From: Blastococcus sp. VKM Ac-2987
Lineage (GTDB): Bacteria > Actinomycetota > Actinomycetes > Mycobacteriales > Geodermatophilaceae
NCBI RefSeq assembly: GCF_026967805.1
Contig: NZ_JAPVBG010000002.1
Location: 700,248 to 764,247 of the forward strand
Reading direction: 5' to 3'
DNA: 64,000 nt
The notes beneath the pieces were generated by a model, which saw nothing but the letters and a program-made list of their open reading frames with translations, had not been told where the DNA came from and made no database searches. Each line of letters opens with the position of its first letter. The first letter of the stretch is position 1. The position numbers and the translations under genes are program-made. Shown piece by piece: positions 16,864 to 27,106 of the stretch.

Positions 16864-17840
16864 CCGCCACCGACGTGCAGCCGACGACCACCGAGGGCAC
16901 CGCCGCGCCGCTCCGGCTGGGCACCCGGGCCAGCGTCCTGGCCCGCACCCAGTCGCAGGCGGTCGCCGACGCCCTCACCGCCGCCACCGGCGTGCCGGTC
17001 GAGCTGGTGCTGATCAGCACCGAGGGCGACCGCTCGCAGGCCACGATCGCCCAGATGGGCAGCACCGGCGTGTTCGTCGCGGCGATCCGCCGGGCCCTGC
17101 TCGCCGGCGAGGTCGACCTGGCGGTGCACAGCTACAAGGACCTGCCGACGGCGCCGGAGCCGGGCCTGAGCATCGCCGCCGTCCCGCCGCGGGAGGACCC
17201 GCGCGACGCCCTCGCGGCCCGCGACGGGCTCACCCTCGGGGAGCTCCCGCCCGGGTCGCGGATCGGCACCGGCGCACCCCGCCGGGTCGCCCAGCTGCGC
17301 GCCCTCGGGCTCGGCCTGGAGATCGTCCCGATCCGCGGCAACGTCGACACCCGGCTCGGCCGGGTGGCCGGCGCGGCCGGCGGCCGGGGGGACCTCGACG
17401 CCGTCGTGCTGGCCCGCGCCGGGCTGAGCCGGATCGGCCGGACGGAGCGGATCACCGAGACCCTCGACCCGCTGCAGGTGCTGCCGGCCCCGGCGCAGGG
17501 CGCCCTCGCCGTGGAGTGCCGCGCCAGCGACGCCCGCACGCGGGAGCTGCTGGGCCGGCTCGAGGACACCCCCACCCGCGCCTGCGTGGTGGCCGAGCGG
17601 GCCACGCTCGCCGCGCTCGAGGCCGGCTGCAGCGCGCCGGTCGCCGCCTACGCGGAGGTCGCCGAGGGGGAGGACGGACCGGAGCTGTACCTGCGTGCCT
17701 CGGTCACCGCCATCGACGGCAGCGACTCCGTTCGCGGCTCGCTCACCGCTCCGCTGGCCGACGCCGCCGCGCTCGGCCGCTCGCTCGCCGCCGAGCTGCT
17801 CGACCGCGGCGCCGCCGCGCTGATGGCGGCCCGGGAGTGA
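16860..17840 (+). CDS. hemC: Hydroxymethylbilane synthase (porphobilinogen deaminase)
   Basis: A 326-residue cytosolic enzyme joining four porphobilinogens into hydroxymethylbilane. Marks are [20 protein letters not shown] near the N-terminus, VHSYKDLP with catalytic Asp94, [11 protein letters not shown] and [11 protein letters not shown]. Cys257 in [12 protein letters not shown] carries the dipyrromethane cofactor. ATG start overlaps the hemA stop by 4 nt. The long open frame upstream is antisense to hemA and is not coding. A 121-nt gap with two hairpins separates it from hemD. Confidence 0.97.
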   Translation: MTATDVQPTTTEGTAAPLRLGTRASVLARTQSQAVADALTAATGVPVELVLISTEGDRSQATIAQMGSTGVFVAAIRRALLAGEVDLAVHSYKDLPTAPEPGLSIAAVPPREDPRDALAARDGLTLGELPPGSRIGTGAPRRVAQLRALGLGLEIVPIRGNVDTRLGRVAGAAGGRGDLDAVVLARAGLSRIGRTERITETLDPLQVLPAPAQGALAVECRASDARTRELLGRLEDTPTRACVVAERATLAALEAGCSAPVAAYAEVAEGEDGPELYLRASVTAIDGSDSVRGSLTAPLADAAALGRSLAAELLDRGAAALMAARE

Positions 17841-17901
17841 CCGGGCCCGCGCGGTCCCCGGCGGCTCCCGCCGCCGCACCGCACCCCCAGACCCCACCAA
17901 C

Positions 17902-17943
17902 GGCCCGGAACCGGGCCATGACAGACGCCCGGGACTCCCGGGC
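17902..17943 (+). other. Two consecutive GC hairpins between hemC and hemD
   Basis: GGCCCGGAACCGGGCC (17902-17917) is a 7-bp stem with a 2-nt turn, or 6 bp with a GAAC tetraloop. GCCCGGG-act-CCCGGGC (17927-17943) is a 7-bp stem with a 3-nt loop. The second stem ends 7 nt before the hemD Shine-Dalgarno AGGAG (17951-17955). No U-tract follows either, so partial attenuation or mRNA processing is more likely than strong termination. Confidence 0.55.
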
Positions 17944-17961
17944 CAGGATCAGGAGCACGCG

Positions 17962-19506
17962 ATGACGCGCTTGCGCAAGACCGCAGGCCAGTCCGGCCGG
18001 GTCGTGTTCGTCGGCGCCGGTCCGGGTGACCCGGGCATGCTCACCGCCCGCGCCACCGCGGCGCTGGCCGAGGCAGCGGTGGTCCTCGTCGACCCCGACG
18101 TGCCGCCCGCCGTCCAGGACGCCGTCCGCGAGACGAACCCGGGGGCCGACCTGACCCCGGTGTCCGGCGAGCCCGCCGACGTCGCCAAGGGCGCCGTCGC
18201 GGCGGCCAAGAACGGCTCGGTGGTCGTCCGGCTGGTGACCGGTGACCCCTACACCTCCGACGAGGTGGTCAAGGAGGTGCTCGCCGTCGGCCGCACCTCG
18301 ATCCCCTTCGACGTCGTGCCCGGCGTCGCCACCGCCACCGCCGTGCCCGCCTTCGCCGGCGTGGCGCTGGGCAGCACCGCGGTGACCGCCGACCTGCGCA
18401 GCGGCGTCGACGTCAGCGCGCTGGCCGCCGCGGCCGCCGCGGCCGGCGGCACGCTGGTCCTGCAGGGGGCCGCCGACGAGCTCCCGGACGCCGCCGTGCG
18501 GCTGGTCGAGGGCGGCCTGTCCGGCAGCACCCCGGTCGTGGTGACGACCGGCGGCTCCGGGACCGGCCAGAAGAGCATCGTCGCCAAGCTCGCGGCCGTG
18601 GCGGAGAAGACCGCCGGCCTCGACCCGCTCAGCGGGCACGTGGTGGCCACCATCGGCACCGCCGTCGACAAGCGGGCCCGCATGTCCTGGTGGGAGAGCC
18701 GCCCGCTGTTCGGCTGGCGGGTGCTGGTGCCCCGCACCAAGGACCAGGCCGGCGAGATGAGCGACCGGCTGCGGGCCTACGGCGCGGTGCCGGTCGAGGT
18801 GCCGACGATCGCCGTCGAGCCGCCGCGGAGCCCCGCTCAGATGGACCGCGCCATCAAGGGCCTGGTCACCGGCCGCTACGGCTGGATCGTGTTCACCTCG
18901 GTGAACGCGGTGAAGGCCGTCCGCGAGAAGTTCGTGGAGCTCGGCCTCGACGCCCGCGCCTTCGCCGGGGTCAAGGTCGCCTGCGTCGGCGAGCAGACGG
19001 CCGAGGCCGTGCGCGCCTTCGGGATCCAGCCGGAGCTGGTGCCGACCGGCGAGCAGTCCAGCCAGGGCCTGCTGGCCGACTTCCCGCCCTACGACGACGT
19101 CTTCGACCCGATCGACCGCGTCCTCCTGCCGCGCGCCGACATCGCCACCGAGACGCTGGCGGCCGGGCTGGTCGAGCGGGGCTGGGAGATCGACGACGTC
19201 ACCGCCTACCGCACGGTGCGCGCCGCGCCGCCGGCCGCGTCGGTGCGCGAGGCCATCAAGGGCGGCGGCTTCGACGCCGTCTGCTTCACCTCGTCGAGCA
19301 CGGTGCGCAACCTGGTCGGCATCGCCGGCAAGCCGCACGCCAAGACCGTCGTCGCGGTGATCGGCCCGGCGACGGCGGCCAGCGCCCAGGAGTTCGGCCT
19401 GCGCGTGGACGTCCAGCCGGAGACCGCCGCGGTCGCCCCGCTGGTCGACGCGCTCGCCGAGTACGCCCTGTCGCTGCGCGAGGCGGAGGACGGCGAGGGC
19501 AGGTGA
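17962..19506 (+). CDS. hemD: Bifunctional-type uroporphyrinogen-III synthase with N-terminal methyltransferase-like domain
   Basis: A 514-residue two-domain protein. Residues 10-235 resemble SAM-dependent uroporphyrinogen-III C-methyltransferase ([20 protein letters not shown]). However, the GDPFVFGRGGEE segment is replaced by [13 protein letters not shown], so methylation may be lost or altered. Residues 245-505 are the HemD domain ([41 protein letters not shown]), which closes and inverts ring D of hydroxymethylbilane. ATG start with AGGAG 6 nt upstream. The mycobacterial counterpart Rv0511 is similarly fused. The stop overlaps hemB by 4 nt. Confidence 0.92.
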   Translation: MTRLRKTAGQSGRVVFVGAGPGDPGMLTARATAALAEAAVVLVDPDVPPAVQDAVRETNPGADLTPVSGEPADVAKGAVAAAKNGSVVVRLVTGDPYTSDEVVKEVLAVGRTSIPFDVVPGVATATAVPAFAGVALGSTAVTADLRSGVDVSALAAAAAAAGGTLVLQGAADELPDAAVRLVEGGLSGSTPVVVTTGGSGTGQKSIVAKLAAVAEKTAGLDPLSGHVVATIGTAVDKRARMSWWESRPLFGWRVLVPRTKDQAGEMSDRLRAYGAVPVEVPTIAVEPPRSPAQMDRAIKGLVTGRYGWIVFTSVNAVKAVREKFVELGLDARAFAGVKVACVGEQTAEAVRAFGIQPELVPTGEQSSQGLLADFPPYDDVFDPIDRVLLPRADIATETLAAGLVERGWEIDDVTAYRTVRAAPPAASVREAIKGGGFDAVCFTSSSTVRNLVGIAGKPHAKTVVAVIGPATAASAQEFGLRVDVQPETAAVAPLVDALAEYALSLREAEDGEGR

Positions 19507-20507
19507 CGGACGTCCACCGGGGTGGCGCGAACCCGGGCTTCGCGCGCGGGCGCCGGCTGCGGTCGACGCCCGCGCTGCGGCGGCTGACCGCGCAGACCCG
19601 GCTGGCCCCGGCCGACCTGGTGCTGCCGGTCTTCGTCAAGCAGGGCATCGACGCGCCGGTCCCGATCAGCTCGATGCCCGGCGTCGTCCAGCACACGCCC
19701 GACTCGCTGCGGAAGGCCGCGCAGGAGGCCGCCGAGGCCGGCATCGGCGGGCTGATGATCTTCGGCATCCCCGGGGAGAAGGACCCGGTCGGCTCCCAGG
19801 CCGACGCCGCCGACGGCGTGGTCAACGTGGCGCTGCAGCAGCTGCGCTCCGACCTCGGCGACGAGCTGGTGCTCATGGCCGACCTCTGCCTGTGCGAGTA
19901 CACCGACCACGGGCACTGCGGCGTCGTCACGCCGGCCGGGGTGGTGGACAACGACCCCACGCTGGACCGGTACGCGGCGGTGGCGATCGCGCAGGCGCAG
20001 GCCGGGGCCCACCTGGTGGCGCCGAGCGGGATGATGGACGGCCAGGTGGCGGCGATCCGCGCCGGGCTGGACAGCGCCGCCTTCACCGAGGTGCCGATCC
20101 TCGCCTACGCGGCCAAGTACGCTTCCGGCTTCTACGGCCCGTTCCGCGAGGCCGCCGAGGGGGCGCCGCAGTTCGGCGACCGGGCGAGCTACCAGATGGA
20201 CCCGCCGAACGCCGACGAGGCGCTGCGCGAGGTCCGGCAGGACCTCGCCGAGGGCGCCGACGCGGTGATGGTCAAGCCCGCGCTCCCCTACCTGGACATC
20301 GTGGCCCGGGTGGCCGAGGCGGTCGACGTGCCGGTGAGCGCCTACCAGGTCAGCGGCGAGTACGCGATGGTCGAGGCCGCCGCGGCCAACGGCTGGGTGG
20401 ACCGCGAGCGGGCCATCCTCGAGACGCTGATCGCCATCCGCCGCGCGGGCGCCGGCCAGGTGCTCACCTACTGGGCGGTCGAGGCCGCGCGGCTCGTCGC
20501 GCGCTGA
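19503..20507 (+). CDS. hemB: Delta-aminolevulinic acid dehydratase (porphobilinogen synthase)
   Basis: A 334-residue cytosolic enzyme condensing two 5-aminolevulinates into porphobilinogen. The active-site zinc cysteines are Cys129, Cys131 and Cys139 in [14 protein letters not shown]. The Schiff-base lysines are Lys205 (AYAAKYAS) and Lys258 ([10 protein letters not shown]). GTG start overlaps the hemD stop. The rest of the frame upstream is antisense noise. It is a zinc-type enzyme by its cysteines. Followed after 21 nt by a small membrane protein gene and then hemL. Confidence 0.97.
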   Translation: MTDVHRGGANPGFARGRRLRSTPALRRLTAQTRLAPADLVLPVFVKQGIDAPVPISSMPGVVQHTPDSLRKAAQEAAEAGIGGLMIFGIPGEKDPVGSQADAADGVVNVALQQLRSDLGDELVLMADLCLCEYTDHGHCGVVTPAGVVDNDPTLDRYAAVAIAQAQAGAHLVAPSGMMDGQVAAIRAGLDSAAFTEVPILAYAAKYASGFYGPFREAAEGAPQFGDRASYQMDPPNADEALREVRQDLAEGADAVMVKPALPYLDIVARVAEAVDVPVSAYQVSGEYAMVEAAAANGWVDRERAILETLIAIRRAGAGQVLTYWAVEAARLVAR

Positions 20508-20528
20508 CCGGTCCGGGGGGACAGCACG

Positions 20529-21011
20529 GTGGACCCGTACGTCGAGCCCGGGGGCTCCTGGCGGCCGTTCTGGGCGGTCGCCGGGGTCCTCGGGCTCGTC
20601 CTCGTCTGCGACCTCGTGCTGCCCGGCGCCGACCTGCCCCCGCTGCTGTGGGTGGTGGCGCTGGTCGGGGCGCCGGGCGCCGTCGCGCTGGGCTGCCTGG
20701 CGGCCCGGCGGGTCTGGACGGTGCGGGTGGACGCCGACGGGCTGGCCGTCGGGCGCGAGCAGGTGCCGCTGCGGGAGGTCGACGCCGCCGCGCTCCGCGA
20801 CGCGGACCGGGGCGTGGACGCCGGCGCGCCGGTGCTGGGCGGCGGCGGGTCGCTGCCCCGCGGCCGCACCGGGCTGCCGCTCCGGCTCATCGACGGGCGC
20901 ACCGTGCTGGTGCCCACCCGCGATCCGGCCGCGCTGCGGACCGCGCTCCTGGCAGGTGTGCGCGATACCTCCGACCGGACCCGGGGAACACAGGGGACAC
21001 TGGGCACGTGA
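20529..21011 (+). CDS. DUF3093-like membrane protein between hemB and hemL
   Basis: A 160-residue protein with two N-terminal transmembrane helices (about 13-32 and 38-58) and a cytosolic beta-rich domain ([19 protein letters not shown] then [18 protein letters not shown]). This layout matches DUF3093, a small PH-like membrane family of actinobacteria. GTG start 21 nt after hemB. The stop overlaps the hemL GTG (GTGA), so it is in the operon. No function is known; a link to tetrapyrrole synthesis is suggested only by position. Confidence 0.75.
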   Translation: MDPYVEPGGSWRPFWAVAGVLGLVLVCDLVLPGADLPPLLWVVALVGAPGAVALGCLAARRVWTVRVDADGLAVGREQVPLREVDAAALRDADRGVDAGAPVLGGGGSLPRGRTGLPLRLIDGRTVLVPTRDPAALRTALLAGVRDTSDRTRGTQGTLGT

Positions 21012-22375
21012 CCTCGTTGGACAGCTCGCCCTACACCTACGAGGCCCCGGTCTCGGCCGGCCTCTTCGCCCGTGGGCAGGAGATCACCCCGGGCGGGGTG
21101 AACTCGCCCGTCCGCGCGTTCCGCGCCGTCGGCGGCACGCCGCGCTTCATGGTCGAGGGCTCCGGCCCGTGGATCACCGACGCCGACGGGCGGCGCTACG
21201 TCGACCTGGTCAGCTCCTGGGGCCCGATGATCCTCGGGCACGCGCACCCCGCCGTCGTCGAGGCGGTGGCCACCGCCGCCCGCCGGGGCCTGTCGTTCGG
21301 CGCCCCGACCGAGGGCGAGCTCGACCTCGCCGAGGAGATCCGCGCCCGGGTGGCGCCCGTGGAGCGGGTGCGGCTGGTCAACTCCGGCACCGAGGCGGTG
21401 CTCTCGGCGGTCCGGCTGGCGCGCGGGGTCACCGGGCGGCCGCTGCTGGTCAAGTTCGCCGGCAACTACCACGGCCACGTCGACGCGCTGCTCGCCTCGG
21501 CCGGCTCCGGGGTGGCGACGCTCGGGCTGCCGGACACCCCCGGCGTCACCACCGGGGCGGCCGCCGACACGATCGTGCTGCCCTACAACGACGTCGCCGC
21601 CGTCGAGGCCGTCTTCGCCGACCGCGGCGACCGGATCGCCGCCGTCATCAGCGAGGCGGCCGCCGGGAACATGGGCGTCGTGCCGCCGCTGGACGGCTTC
21701 AACGCCGAGCTGCGCCGGATCACCGCCGCGCACGGCGCCCTGCTGGTCCTCGACGAGGTCATGACCGGCTTCCGCGTCTCGCGCTCGGGCTGGTACGGCC
21801 TCGACCCCGTCGACGCCGACCTCTTCACCTTCGGCAAGGTCATGGGCGGCGGGCTGCCGGCCGCGGCCTTCGGCGGCCGGGCCGACCTCATGGACCACCT
21901 CGCGCCGAGCGGGCCGGTCTACCAGGCGGGCACGCTGTCGGGGAACCCGGTCGCCGTCGCCGCCGGGCTGGCCACCCTGCGGAACTGCACCGACGAGGTC
22001 TACGCGCACTGCGACGAGGTCTCCGCGGTGCTGCGGGGCGCCGCCAGCGCAGCCCTGTTCGCCGCCGGGGTGCCGCACCGGGTGCAGCAGGCCGGCAACA
22101 TGTTCTCGATCTTCTTCGTGCCCGACGAGCGCCAGGTGCGCGACTACGACGACGCCCGCACCCAGGACGTCTCCCGGTACACCGCGTTCTTCCACGCGCT
22201 GCTCGCCCGCGGGGTATACCTGCCGCCCTCGGCGTTCGAGGCGTGGTTCGTCAACGCCCAGCTCGCCGGTGAGGCACTGGACCGGGTGCTCGAGGCGCTG
22301 CCCGCCGCCGCGCGGGCCGCGGCCGAGGTGGCGACCCACCGCACCGGCGCGGTGGACAGCGAGCGGTCCTCGTGA
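21008..22375 (+). CDS. hemL: Glutamate-1-semialdehyde 2,1-aminomutase
   Basis: A 455-residue PLP-dependent enzyme converting glutamate-1-semialdehyde to 5-aminolevulinate. [15 protein letters not shown] is the family's N-terminal signature. LVNSGTEA binds phosphate, [11 protein letters not shown] carries the PLP-pairing Asp, and Lys277 in TFGKVMGGG forms the Schiff base. Slightly longer than usual because of a C-terminal extension of about 20 residues. GTG start coupled to the upstream gene and GTGA overlap to the phosphatase downstream. Confidence 0.97.
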   Translation: MTSLDSSPYTYEAPVSAGLFARGQEITPGGVNSPVRAFRAVGGTPRFMVEGSGPWITDADGRRYVDLVSSWGPMILGHAHPAVVEAVATAARRGLSFGAPTEGELDLAEEIRARVAPVERVRLVNSGTEAVLSAVRLARGVTGRPLLVKFAGNYHGHVDALLASAGSGVATLGLPDTPGVTTGAAADTIVLPYNDVAAVEAVFADRGDRIAAVISEAAAGNMGVVPPLDGFNAELRRITAAHGALLVLDEVMTGFRVSRSGWYGLDPVDADLFTFGKVMGGGLPAAAFGGRADLMDHLAPSGPVYQAGTLSGNPVAVAAGLATLRNCTDEVYAHCDEVSAVLRGAASAALFAAGVPHRVQQAGNMFSIFFVPDERQVRDYDDARTQDVSRYTAFFHALLARGVYLPPSAFEAWFVNAQLAGEALDRVLEALPAAARAAAEVATHRTGAVDSERSS

Positions 22376-23007
22376 GCACGACGACCGTCGTCCACCTGCT
22401 CCGGCACGGCGAGGTGCACAACCCCGGCGGCGTGCTCTACGGCCGGCTGCCCGGCTACCGGCTGTCGGCCGCCGGCGAGGCCATGGCGGTCGCCGCCGCG
22501 GAGTGGTTCCGCGGTCACGACGTCACGCACCTGGTGTCCAGCCCCCTGGAGCGGGCCCGTCAGACCAGCCGCCCCCTGGCCGAGGCCACCGGGCTGGAGG
22601 TCGCCGTCGACGAGCGGATCATCGAGGCGGGCAACGCCTTCGAGGGCACGGTCGTCGGCCGCGGGGGCGGCGTCTTCCGGGCGCCCCGCAACTGGTGGAA
22701 GCTGCGCAACCCCATGCAGCCCTCCTGGGGCGAGCCGTACGTCGAGATCGCCGCGCGCATGATCGCCGCCGTCGAGGCCGCCCGCGACGCCGCCCGCGGG
22801 CACGAGGCCGTGCTGGTCAGCCACCAGCTGCCCATCTGGACCACCCGCCTGCACGTCGAGGGCCGCCGCTTCGCCCACGACCCCCGCCGCCGCGAGTGCT
22901 CGCTGGCCAGCGTCACCTCGATCGCCTACGAGGACGACCGGTTCGTGGGCGTCTCCTACGCCGAGCCGGCCGGCGCCACCGACCCCGACGCGGTGCCGGG
23001 CGCATGA
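22372..23007 (+). CDS. Histidine phosphatase family protein (Rv0525-like)
   Basis: A 211-residue phosphoglycerate mutase-like protein. The catalytic signature is [12 protein letters not shown] (His12 phosphorylated), with [16 protein letters not shown] and the second His in [10 protein letters not shown]. It sits between hemL and the cytochrome c maturation genes, as Rv0525 does. The substrate is unknown; it is most likely a general phosphatase and not the glycolytic enzyme. GTG start overlaps hemL by 4 nt, and its stop overlaps the ResA-like ATG. Confidence 0.9.
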   Translation: MSTTTVVHLLRHGEVHNPGGVLYGRLPGYRLSAAGEAMAVAAAEWFRGHDVTHLVSSPLERARQTSRPLAEATGLEVAVDERIIEAGNAFEGTVVGRGGGVFRAPRNWWKLRNPMQPSWGEPYVEIAARMIAAVEAARDAARGHEAVLVSHQLPIWTTRLHVEGRRFAHDPRRRECSLASVTSIAYEDDRFVGVSYAEPAGATDPDAVPGA

Positions 23008-23579
23008 GACGGGTGCTCACGGCCGTCCTGGCGGCGGCGCTCCTCACCGGGTGCTCCACCGGCACCGACGCGGTGGACGTCAACAACGGCGGCGAGTTCC
23101 GGTTCGTCGCCGGCACCCCGCGCGGTGAGGTGATCCCGCAGGACGAGCGGGCCTCGGCGCCGGAGTTCTCCGGCACGCTGCTCGGCGGGGGGGAGTTCTC
23201 CTCCGCCGAGCTCGCCGGCGACATCGCGGTGCTCAACTTCTGGGGCTCGTGGTGCGCGCCCTGCCGGGTCGAGACGCCGGAGTTCCAGGAGGTCTACGCC
23301 GACGTGCGGGACGAGGGCGTGCAGTTCCTCGGGCTGAACGTGAAGGAGACCGACGACCAGTTCGCGCTGGCCTTCGTCGAGCGCTTCGACATCGAGTTCC
23401 CCTCGATCCACGACCCGCGCGGCGAGGTGGCCCTGGCCTTCCGCGACTACCCGGCGACGGCGATCCCGTCGACCATCGTGCTGGACCGGGAGGGCCGCGT
23501 GGCCGCCGTCTTCACCGCCGAGGTGTCGCAGGAGGACCTGCGCAGCACCCTCGACCTGCTGCTGGCGGAAGAGGTCTGA
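23004..23579 (+). CDS. ResA-like thiol:disulfide lipoprotein
   Basis: A 191-residue lipoprotein. The signal peptide ends in the lipobox LLTGC with lipidated Cys17. The thioredoxin-fold domain (about 52-188) has the active site FWGSWCAPCRVE (83-87 WCAPC) and the cis-Pro in AIPSTIVLD. It should reduce apocytochrome c haem-binding cysteines outside the membrane. ATG start overlaps the previous stop, and it is followed 2 nt later by ccdA. Matches Rv0526. Confidence 0.92.
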   Translation: MRRVLTAVLAAALLTGCSTGTDAVDVNNGGEFRFVAGTPRGEVIPQDERASAPEFSGTLLGGGEFSSAELAGDIAVLNFWGSWCAPCRVETPEFQEVYADVRDEGVQFLGLNVKETDDQFALAFVERFDIEFPSIHDPRGEVALAFRDYPATAIPSTIVLDREGRVAAVFTAEVSQEDLRSTLDLLLAEEV

Positions 23580-23581
23580 CC

Positions 23582-24418
23582 GTGGGGGAGACCTTCGCCG
23601 GCCTGGTGACCGACGGCCCGCTGCTCGTGGCGGCGGGCGTGGCCGCGCTCGTCGGGCTGATCAGCTTCGCCTCGCCCTGCGTGCTGCCGCTGGTGCCCGG
23701 CTACCTGTCCTACGTCACCGGGCTCGTCGGCAGCGGCACGCGCGCACCCGCGCCCGCACCGGCGGTCCCGGCCCCGGGCGGCGCGGGCAGCACCGCGACG
23801 GCGGTGCGTGCGCCGGCCGACGAGCGCGCCCCCCGCGGCCGGATGGTCCTCGGCGCGCTGCTCTTCGTGCTGGGCTTCAGCGCGGTCTTCATCGCCTTCG
23901 CGACGGCGTTCGGCGGCCTGGGCCGGCTGGCGCTCCAGTACGCGCGCACCGTCGACGTCGTCTTCGGGCTGATCACCGTGGTCGTGGGGCTCGCCTTCCT
24001 CGGCTGGCTGCCGCTGCTGCAACGCACCAAGAAGCTCTCCGTCCGCCCCGCGGCCGGTCTGGCCGGCGCCCCGCTGCTGGGCGTCGTGTTCGGGGTGGGC
24101 TGGACGCCCTGCCTGGGGCCCACGCTCGGCGCGGTCTACTCGCTGTCGGTCAGCGAGGCCTCGGCGGGGCGGGGCGCGGTGCTGGGCGTCGCGTACTGCC
24201 TGGGCCTGGGGGTGCCCTTCGTGCTGGTCGCGCTCGGCGCCCGCTGGGCGGTCGGGGCGACGACGTTCCTGCGCCGGCACGCGGCGCTGGTGACCCGGAT
24301 CGGCGGCGTCGTCCTGGTCGTCATCGGGCTGCTCCTGCTCACCGGTGCCTGGACCGAGATGATGGGCTGGCTGCGGTCCTGGCTCGCGGCCAACGGACTG
24401 GCGGAGACCTCGCTGTGA
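23582..24418 (+). CDS. ccdA: Cytochrome c biogenesis protein CcdA (DsbD-like membrane thiol transporter)
   Basis: A 278-residue protein with six predicted membrane helices. The redox cysteines are in helix 1 (FASPCVLPLVPGYLSYV, Cys33) and helix 4 (GVGWTPCLGPTLGAVYSL). It carries electrons from cytosolic thioredoxin to the ResA-like protein. A variable Pro/Ala linker (about 53-85) follows helix 1. GTG start. The stop overlaps ResB by 4 nt. Matches Rv0527. Confidence 0.93.
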   Translation: MGETFAGLVTDGPLLVAAGVAALVGLISFASPCVLPLVPGYLSYVTGLVGSGTRAPAPAPAVPAPGGAGSTATAVRAPADERAPRGRMVLGALLFVLGFSAVFIAFATAFGGLGRLALQYARTVDVVFGLITVVVGLAFLGWLPLLQRTKKLSVRPAAGLAGAPLLGVVFGVGWTPCLGPTLGAVYSLSVSEASAGRGAVLGVAYCLGLGVPFVLVALGARWAVGATTFLRRHAALVTRIGGVVLVVIGLLLLTGAWTEMMGWLRSWLAANGLAETSL

Positions 24419-26034
24419 GCGTCGAGGCACCTCCGCGGCCGGCGACGCCGATGCCTCCGGACGGCTCCTCCGCGGGGTCCCGGCTCGGCGGGCTGCTGCT
24501 GCGCTGGTGGCGGCGGCTGACCGCGATGCGGACGGCGATCATCCTGCTGTTCCTGCTCGCCCTGGCGGCGGTGCCCGGCTCGCTGCTGCCGCAGCGGTCG
24601 CTGTCGCAGAACAACGTGCGGCAGTACTTCGCCGACCACCCGACGCTGGCCCCGGTCCTCGACGACCTGTACCTGTTCGACGTCTTCAGCTCGCCGTGGT
24701 TCGCCGCGGTGTACCTGCTGCTGTTCATCTCGCTGATCGGCTGCGTGGTGCCCCGGGCCCTGGAGCACGCCCGCGCGCTGCGCACCCCGCCGCCCCCCGT
24801 GCCGCGGAACCTGCTGCGGCTGCCCGACTCCGGGGAGCTGCGCAGCCCGCTGGGCGACGCGGCCGCCCTCGACGTCGTCGAGGAGGAGCTGCGGGTGCGG
24901 CGCTACCGGGTCGTTCGCCGCGACGGGGCCCGCGGCCCCGAGCTCTCGGCGGAGAAGGGGCACCTCAAGGAGACCGGCAACCTGGTCTTCCACCTCTCCC
25001 TGCTCGCCCTGCTGCTCGGCCTGGCCGGCGGGAAGCTCTGGGGCTACGAGGGCAGCATCCTGGTCACCGAGGGCCAGGGCTTCTGCAACGCGTTCCAGCA
25101 GTACGACACCTACTCCGCGGGTCCGCTGGTCGACAGCGGCGACCTCAGCGCGCTCTGCGTCGACCTCGAGCAGTTCCGGGCCGAGTACGAGGAGAACCTC
25201 ACCGCGGCCTCGTTCACCGCCGACATCCGCTACGGCGCGCCCTCCGCCGAGGGGCGGGCGACCACCATCGGGGTCAACGACCCCCTGCGGGTCGACGGCG
25301 ACCGGGTCTACGTGACCGGCCACGGCTTCAGCCCGACCTTCACCGTCACCGTGCCCGACGGCACTACGTTCACCGACCTGACCGTCCCGTTCCTGCCCAG
25401 CGATCCGCAGATGATGGCCAGCGAGGGCGCGCTCAAGCTGCCCGACATCCCGGGGCAGGAGGAGCAGCTGGCGCTGGAGGGCTTCTTCGCGCCGACCGGC
25501 CTGGTCCAGGGCGGCCTGCTGACCTCGGTCGACCCCCGGCCGCTGGCCCCGCAGGTCGCGATCTTCGCCTACCAGGGCTACCTGGGCCTGGACTCCGGGC
25601 TGCCGCAGTCGGTGTACTCGATCGACCGGAGCCAGATCGAGCGCGGCCGGCTCACCGAGGTGGGCGCGGCGAACCTCGCTGTGGGCGAGTCCCTGGACCT
25701 GCCCGACGGCACCCGGATCACCTTCAGCGGGGTCAAGGAGTTCGCCGCCATGCAGTTCTCCCACGACCCCGGGCAGGTGTGGGTGCTGGGCTCCTCGATC
25801 ACCCTGCTCGCCGGGCTGCTCGGCATGCTCCTGCTGCGCCGGGAGCGCGTCTTCGCCCGGGCCGAACCCGCCCGGGACGGCGGCGGTACCGTGCTCACGC
25901 TCGCCTCGCTGACGCGGGGCGGCGGCGAGAGCGGCTCCCGGTTCGCCATCCTGTCCGACGACCTGCGGGACGCGCTGGACGCCCCGGACGCCGCCCCCAC
26001 CGCACCCGAACCGGAGGTCCCCCCGCGTGATTGA
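24415..26034 (+). CDS. resB: Cytochrome c biogenesis protein ResB (Ccs1)
   Basis: A 539-residue membrane protein of the system II haem lyase. Membrane segments lie near 38-58 (TAIILLFLLALAAVPGSLLP), 90-115, 185-205 and about 450-472. A large external domain lies between the last two. The family motif LPQRSLSQ follows helix 1. It pairs with CcsB to deliver and attach haem to apocytochrome c. GTG start, overlapping ccdA by 4 nt and ccsB by 8 nt. Matches Rv0528. Confidence 0.93.
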   Translation: MSVEAPPRPATPMPPDGSSAGSRLGGLLLRWWRRLTAMRTAIILLFLLALAAVPGSLLPQRSLSQNNVRQYFADHPTLAPVLDDLYLFDVFSSPWFAAVYLLLFISLIGCVVPRALEHARALRTPPPPVPRNLLRLPDSGELRSPLGDAAALDVVEEELRVRRYRVVRRDGARGPELSAEKGHLKETGNLVFHLSLLALLLGLAGGKLWGYEGSILVTEGQGFCNAFQQYDTYSAGPLVDSGDLSALCVDLEQFRAEYEENLTAASFTADIRYGAPSAEGRATTIGVNDPLRVDGDRVYVTGHGFSPTFTVTVPDGTTFTDLTVPFLPSDPQMMASEGALKLPDIPGQEEQLALEGFFAPTGLVQGGLLTSVDPRPLAPQVAIFAYQGYLGLDSGLPQSVYSIDRSQIERGRLTEVGAANLAVGESLDLPDGTRITFSGVKEFAAMQFSHDPGQVWVLGSSITLLAGLLGMLLLRRERVFARAEPARDGGGTVLTLASLTRGGGESGSRFAILSDDLRDALDAPDAAPTAPEPEVPPRD

Positions 26035-26983
26035 CTCCTCGCTGGCCGAGCTGTCCGACAACCTCTTCTCCGTGAGCGTCGCGCTCTACTCGGTCGCGCT
26101 GCTCGCCTTCTGCGCCCAGCTGGCCTTCGGCCGGCGGAGCGTGCGCAGCCGCGAGCTCGCCGGGGTCGGCGGGGGCCCGGGAGCTCCCACGCCCCCGGCC
26201 GGGCAGGAGGCGCCGGAGACGGCGCAGGGCACCCGCTGGGGTCTGCTCGGCATGGCGCTCACCGCGCTGGGCGCGGTCGCGCACGCCGGCGTCCTCGTCA
26301 CCCGCGGCATGGCCACCGACCGGCTGCCCTGGGGCAACATGTACGAGTTCGCCACGGCCGTCGTTCTGGTCGCCGTGGTCGCCTACTTCGTGCTGGCCGT
26401 CCGGCAGCCCTCGCTGCGGCACATCGGCGTCTTCGTGCTCGGCCCGGTGATCCTCGCGATGGTCGGCATCGGCCTGTTCCTCTACACCGAGGCCGGGCCG
26501 CTGGTCGCCGCCCTGCGGTCGAGCTGGCTGGGCATCCACGTGTCCAGCGCCATCCTGGGGTCCGGGATCTTCCTGGTGAGCGGCATCGCCAGCGCGCTGT
26601 TCCTCGTCCGCACCCGCCGCACCGCCGGCGAGCCCGGGTCCGGCGGCGGCCTGATCGACCGGCTGCCGTCCGCCGCGGGGCTGGACCGGGTGGCGCACCG
26701 CACCGCCGTCTTCGGCTTCCCGATCTACACCTTCGCCATGATCGCCGGCGCGATCTGGGCGGAGAGCGCCTGGGGCCGGTTCTGGGGCTGGGACCCCAAG
26801 GAGACCTGGATGTTCATCTCCTGGGTCGTCTACGCCGCCTACCTGCACGCCCGGACGACGGCGGGGTGGCGCGGCCGGCCGGCGGCCTGGATCAACGTGG
26901 TGGGCTTCGCCGTCGTGCTGTTCAACCTGCTCTACGTGAACATGGTCTCGACCGGCCTGCACAGCTACGGCGGGCTCGACTGA
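26027..26983 (+). CDS. ccsB: Cytochrome c biogenesis protein CcsB (CcsA-type haem export/lyase)
   Basis: A 318-residue polytopic membrane protein with the haem-handling WWD signature WGRFWGWDPKETWMFISWVV and conserved His residues in AHAGVLVTRG and IHVSSAI. The second half of the system II synthetase with ResB. Residues 40-65 are a variable loop. GTG start overlapping resB. Matches Rv0529. It is the last gene of the hemL-phosphatase-resA-ccdA-resB-ccsB transcription unit. Confidence 0.95.
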   Translation: MIDSSLAELSDNLFSVSVALYSVALLAFCAQLAFGRRSVRSRELAGVGGGPGAPTPPAGQEAPETAQGTRWGLLGMALTALGAVAHAGVLVTRGMATDRLPWGNMYEFATAVVLVAVVAYFVLAVRQPSLRHIGVFVLGPVILAMVGIGLFLYTEAGPLVAALRSSWLGIHVSSAILGSGIFLVSGIASALFLVRTRRTAGEPGSGGGLIDRLPSAAGLDRVAHRTAVFGFPIYTFAMIAGAIWAESAWGRFWGWDPKETWMFISWVVYAAYLHARTTAGWRGRPAAWINVVGFAVVLFNLLYVNMVSTGLHSYGGLD

Positions 26984-26993
26984 GCCGACCGTC

Positions 26994-27010
26994 CTCCCCC
27001 GTCCGGGGAG
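26994..27010 (+). terminator. Weak hairpin after ccsB
   Basis: CTCCCC (26994-26999) and GGGGAG (27005-27010) form a 6-bp stem with a 5-nt loop, starting 11 nt after the ccsB stop. There is no T-run. It could end the ccs operon, but the evidence is limited to the stem. Confidence 0.35.
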
Positions 27011-27106
27011 CGACGCGGCGCGGAGCGGTGACCGGGGCCGGGCCTGCGTGCTTCCATGCCCTCATGGAGCTGACCAGCAGCGCACGGGCCCGCCGGGAGA
27101 TGCGGC

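Noticed and set aside
24507-26030. Long plus-strand frame over resB
   Set aside because: Arg/Ala-rich alternative frame of the well-supported resB gene, with no membrane segments or motifs.
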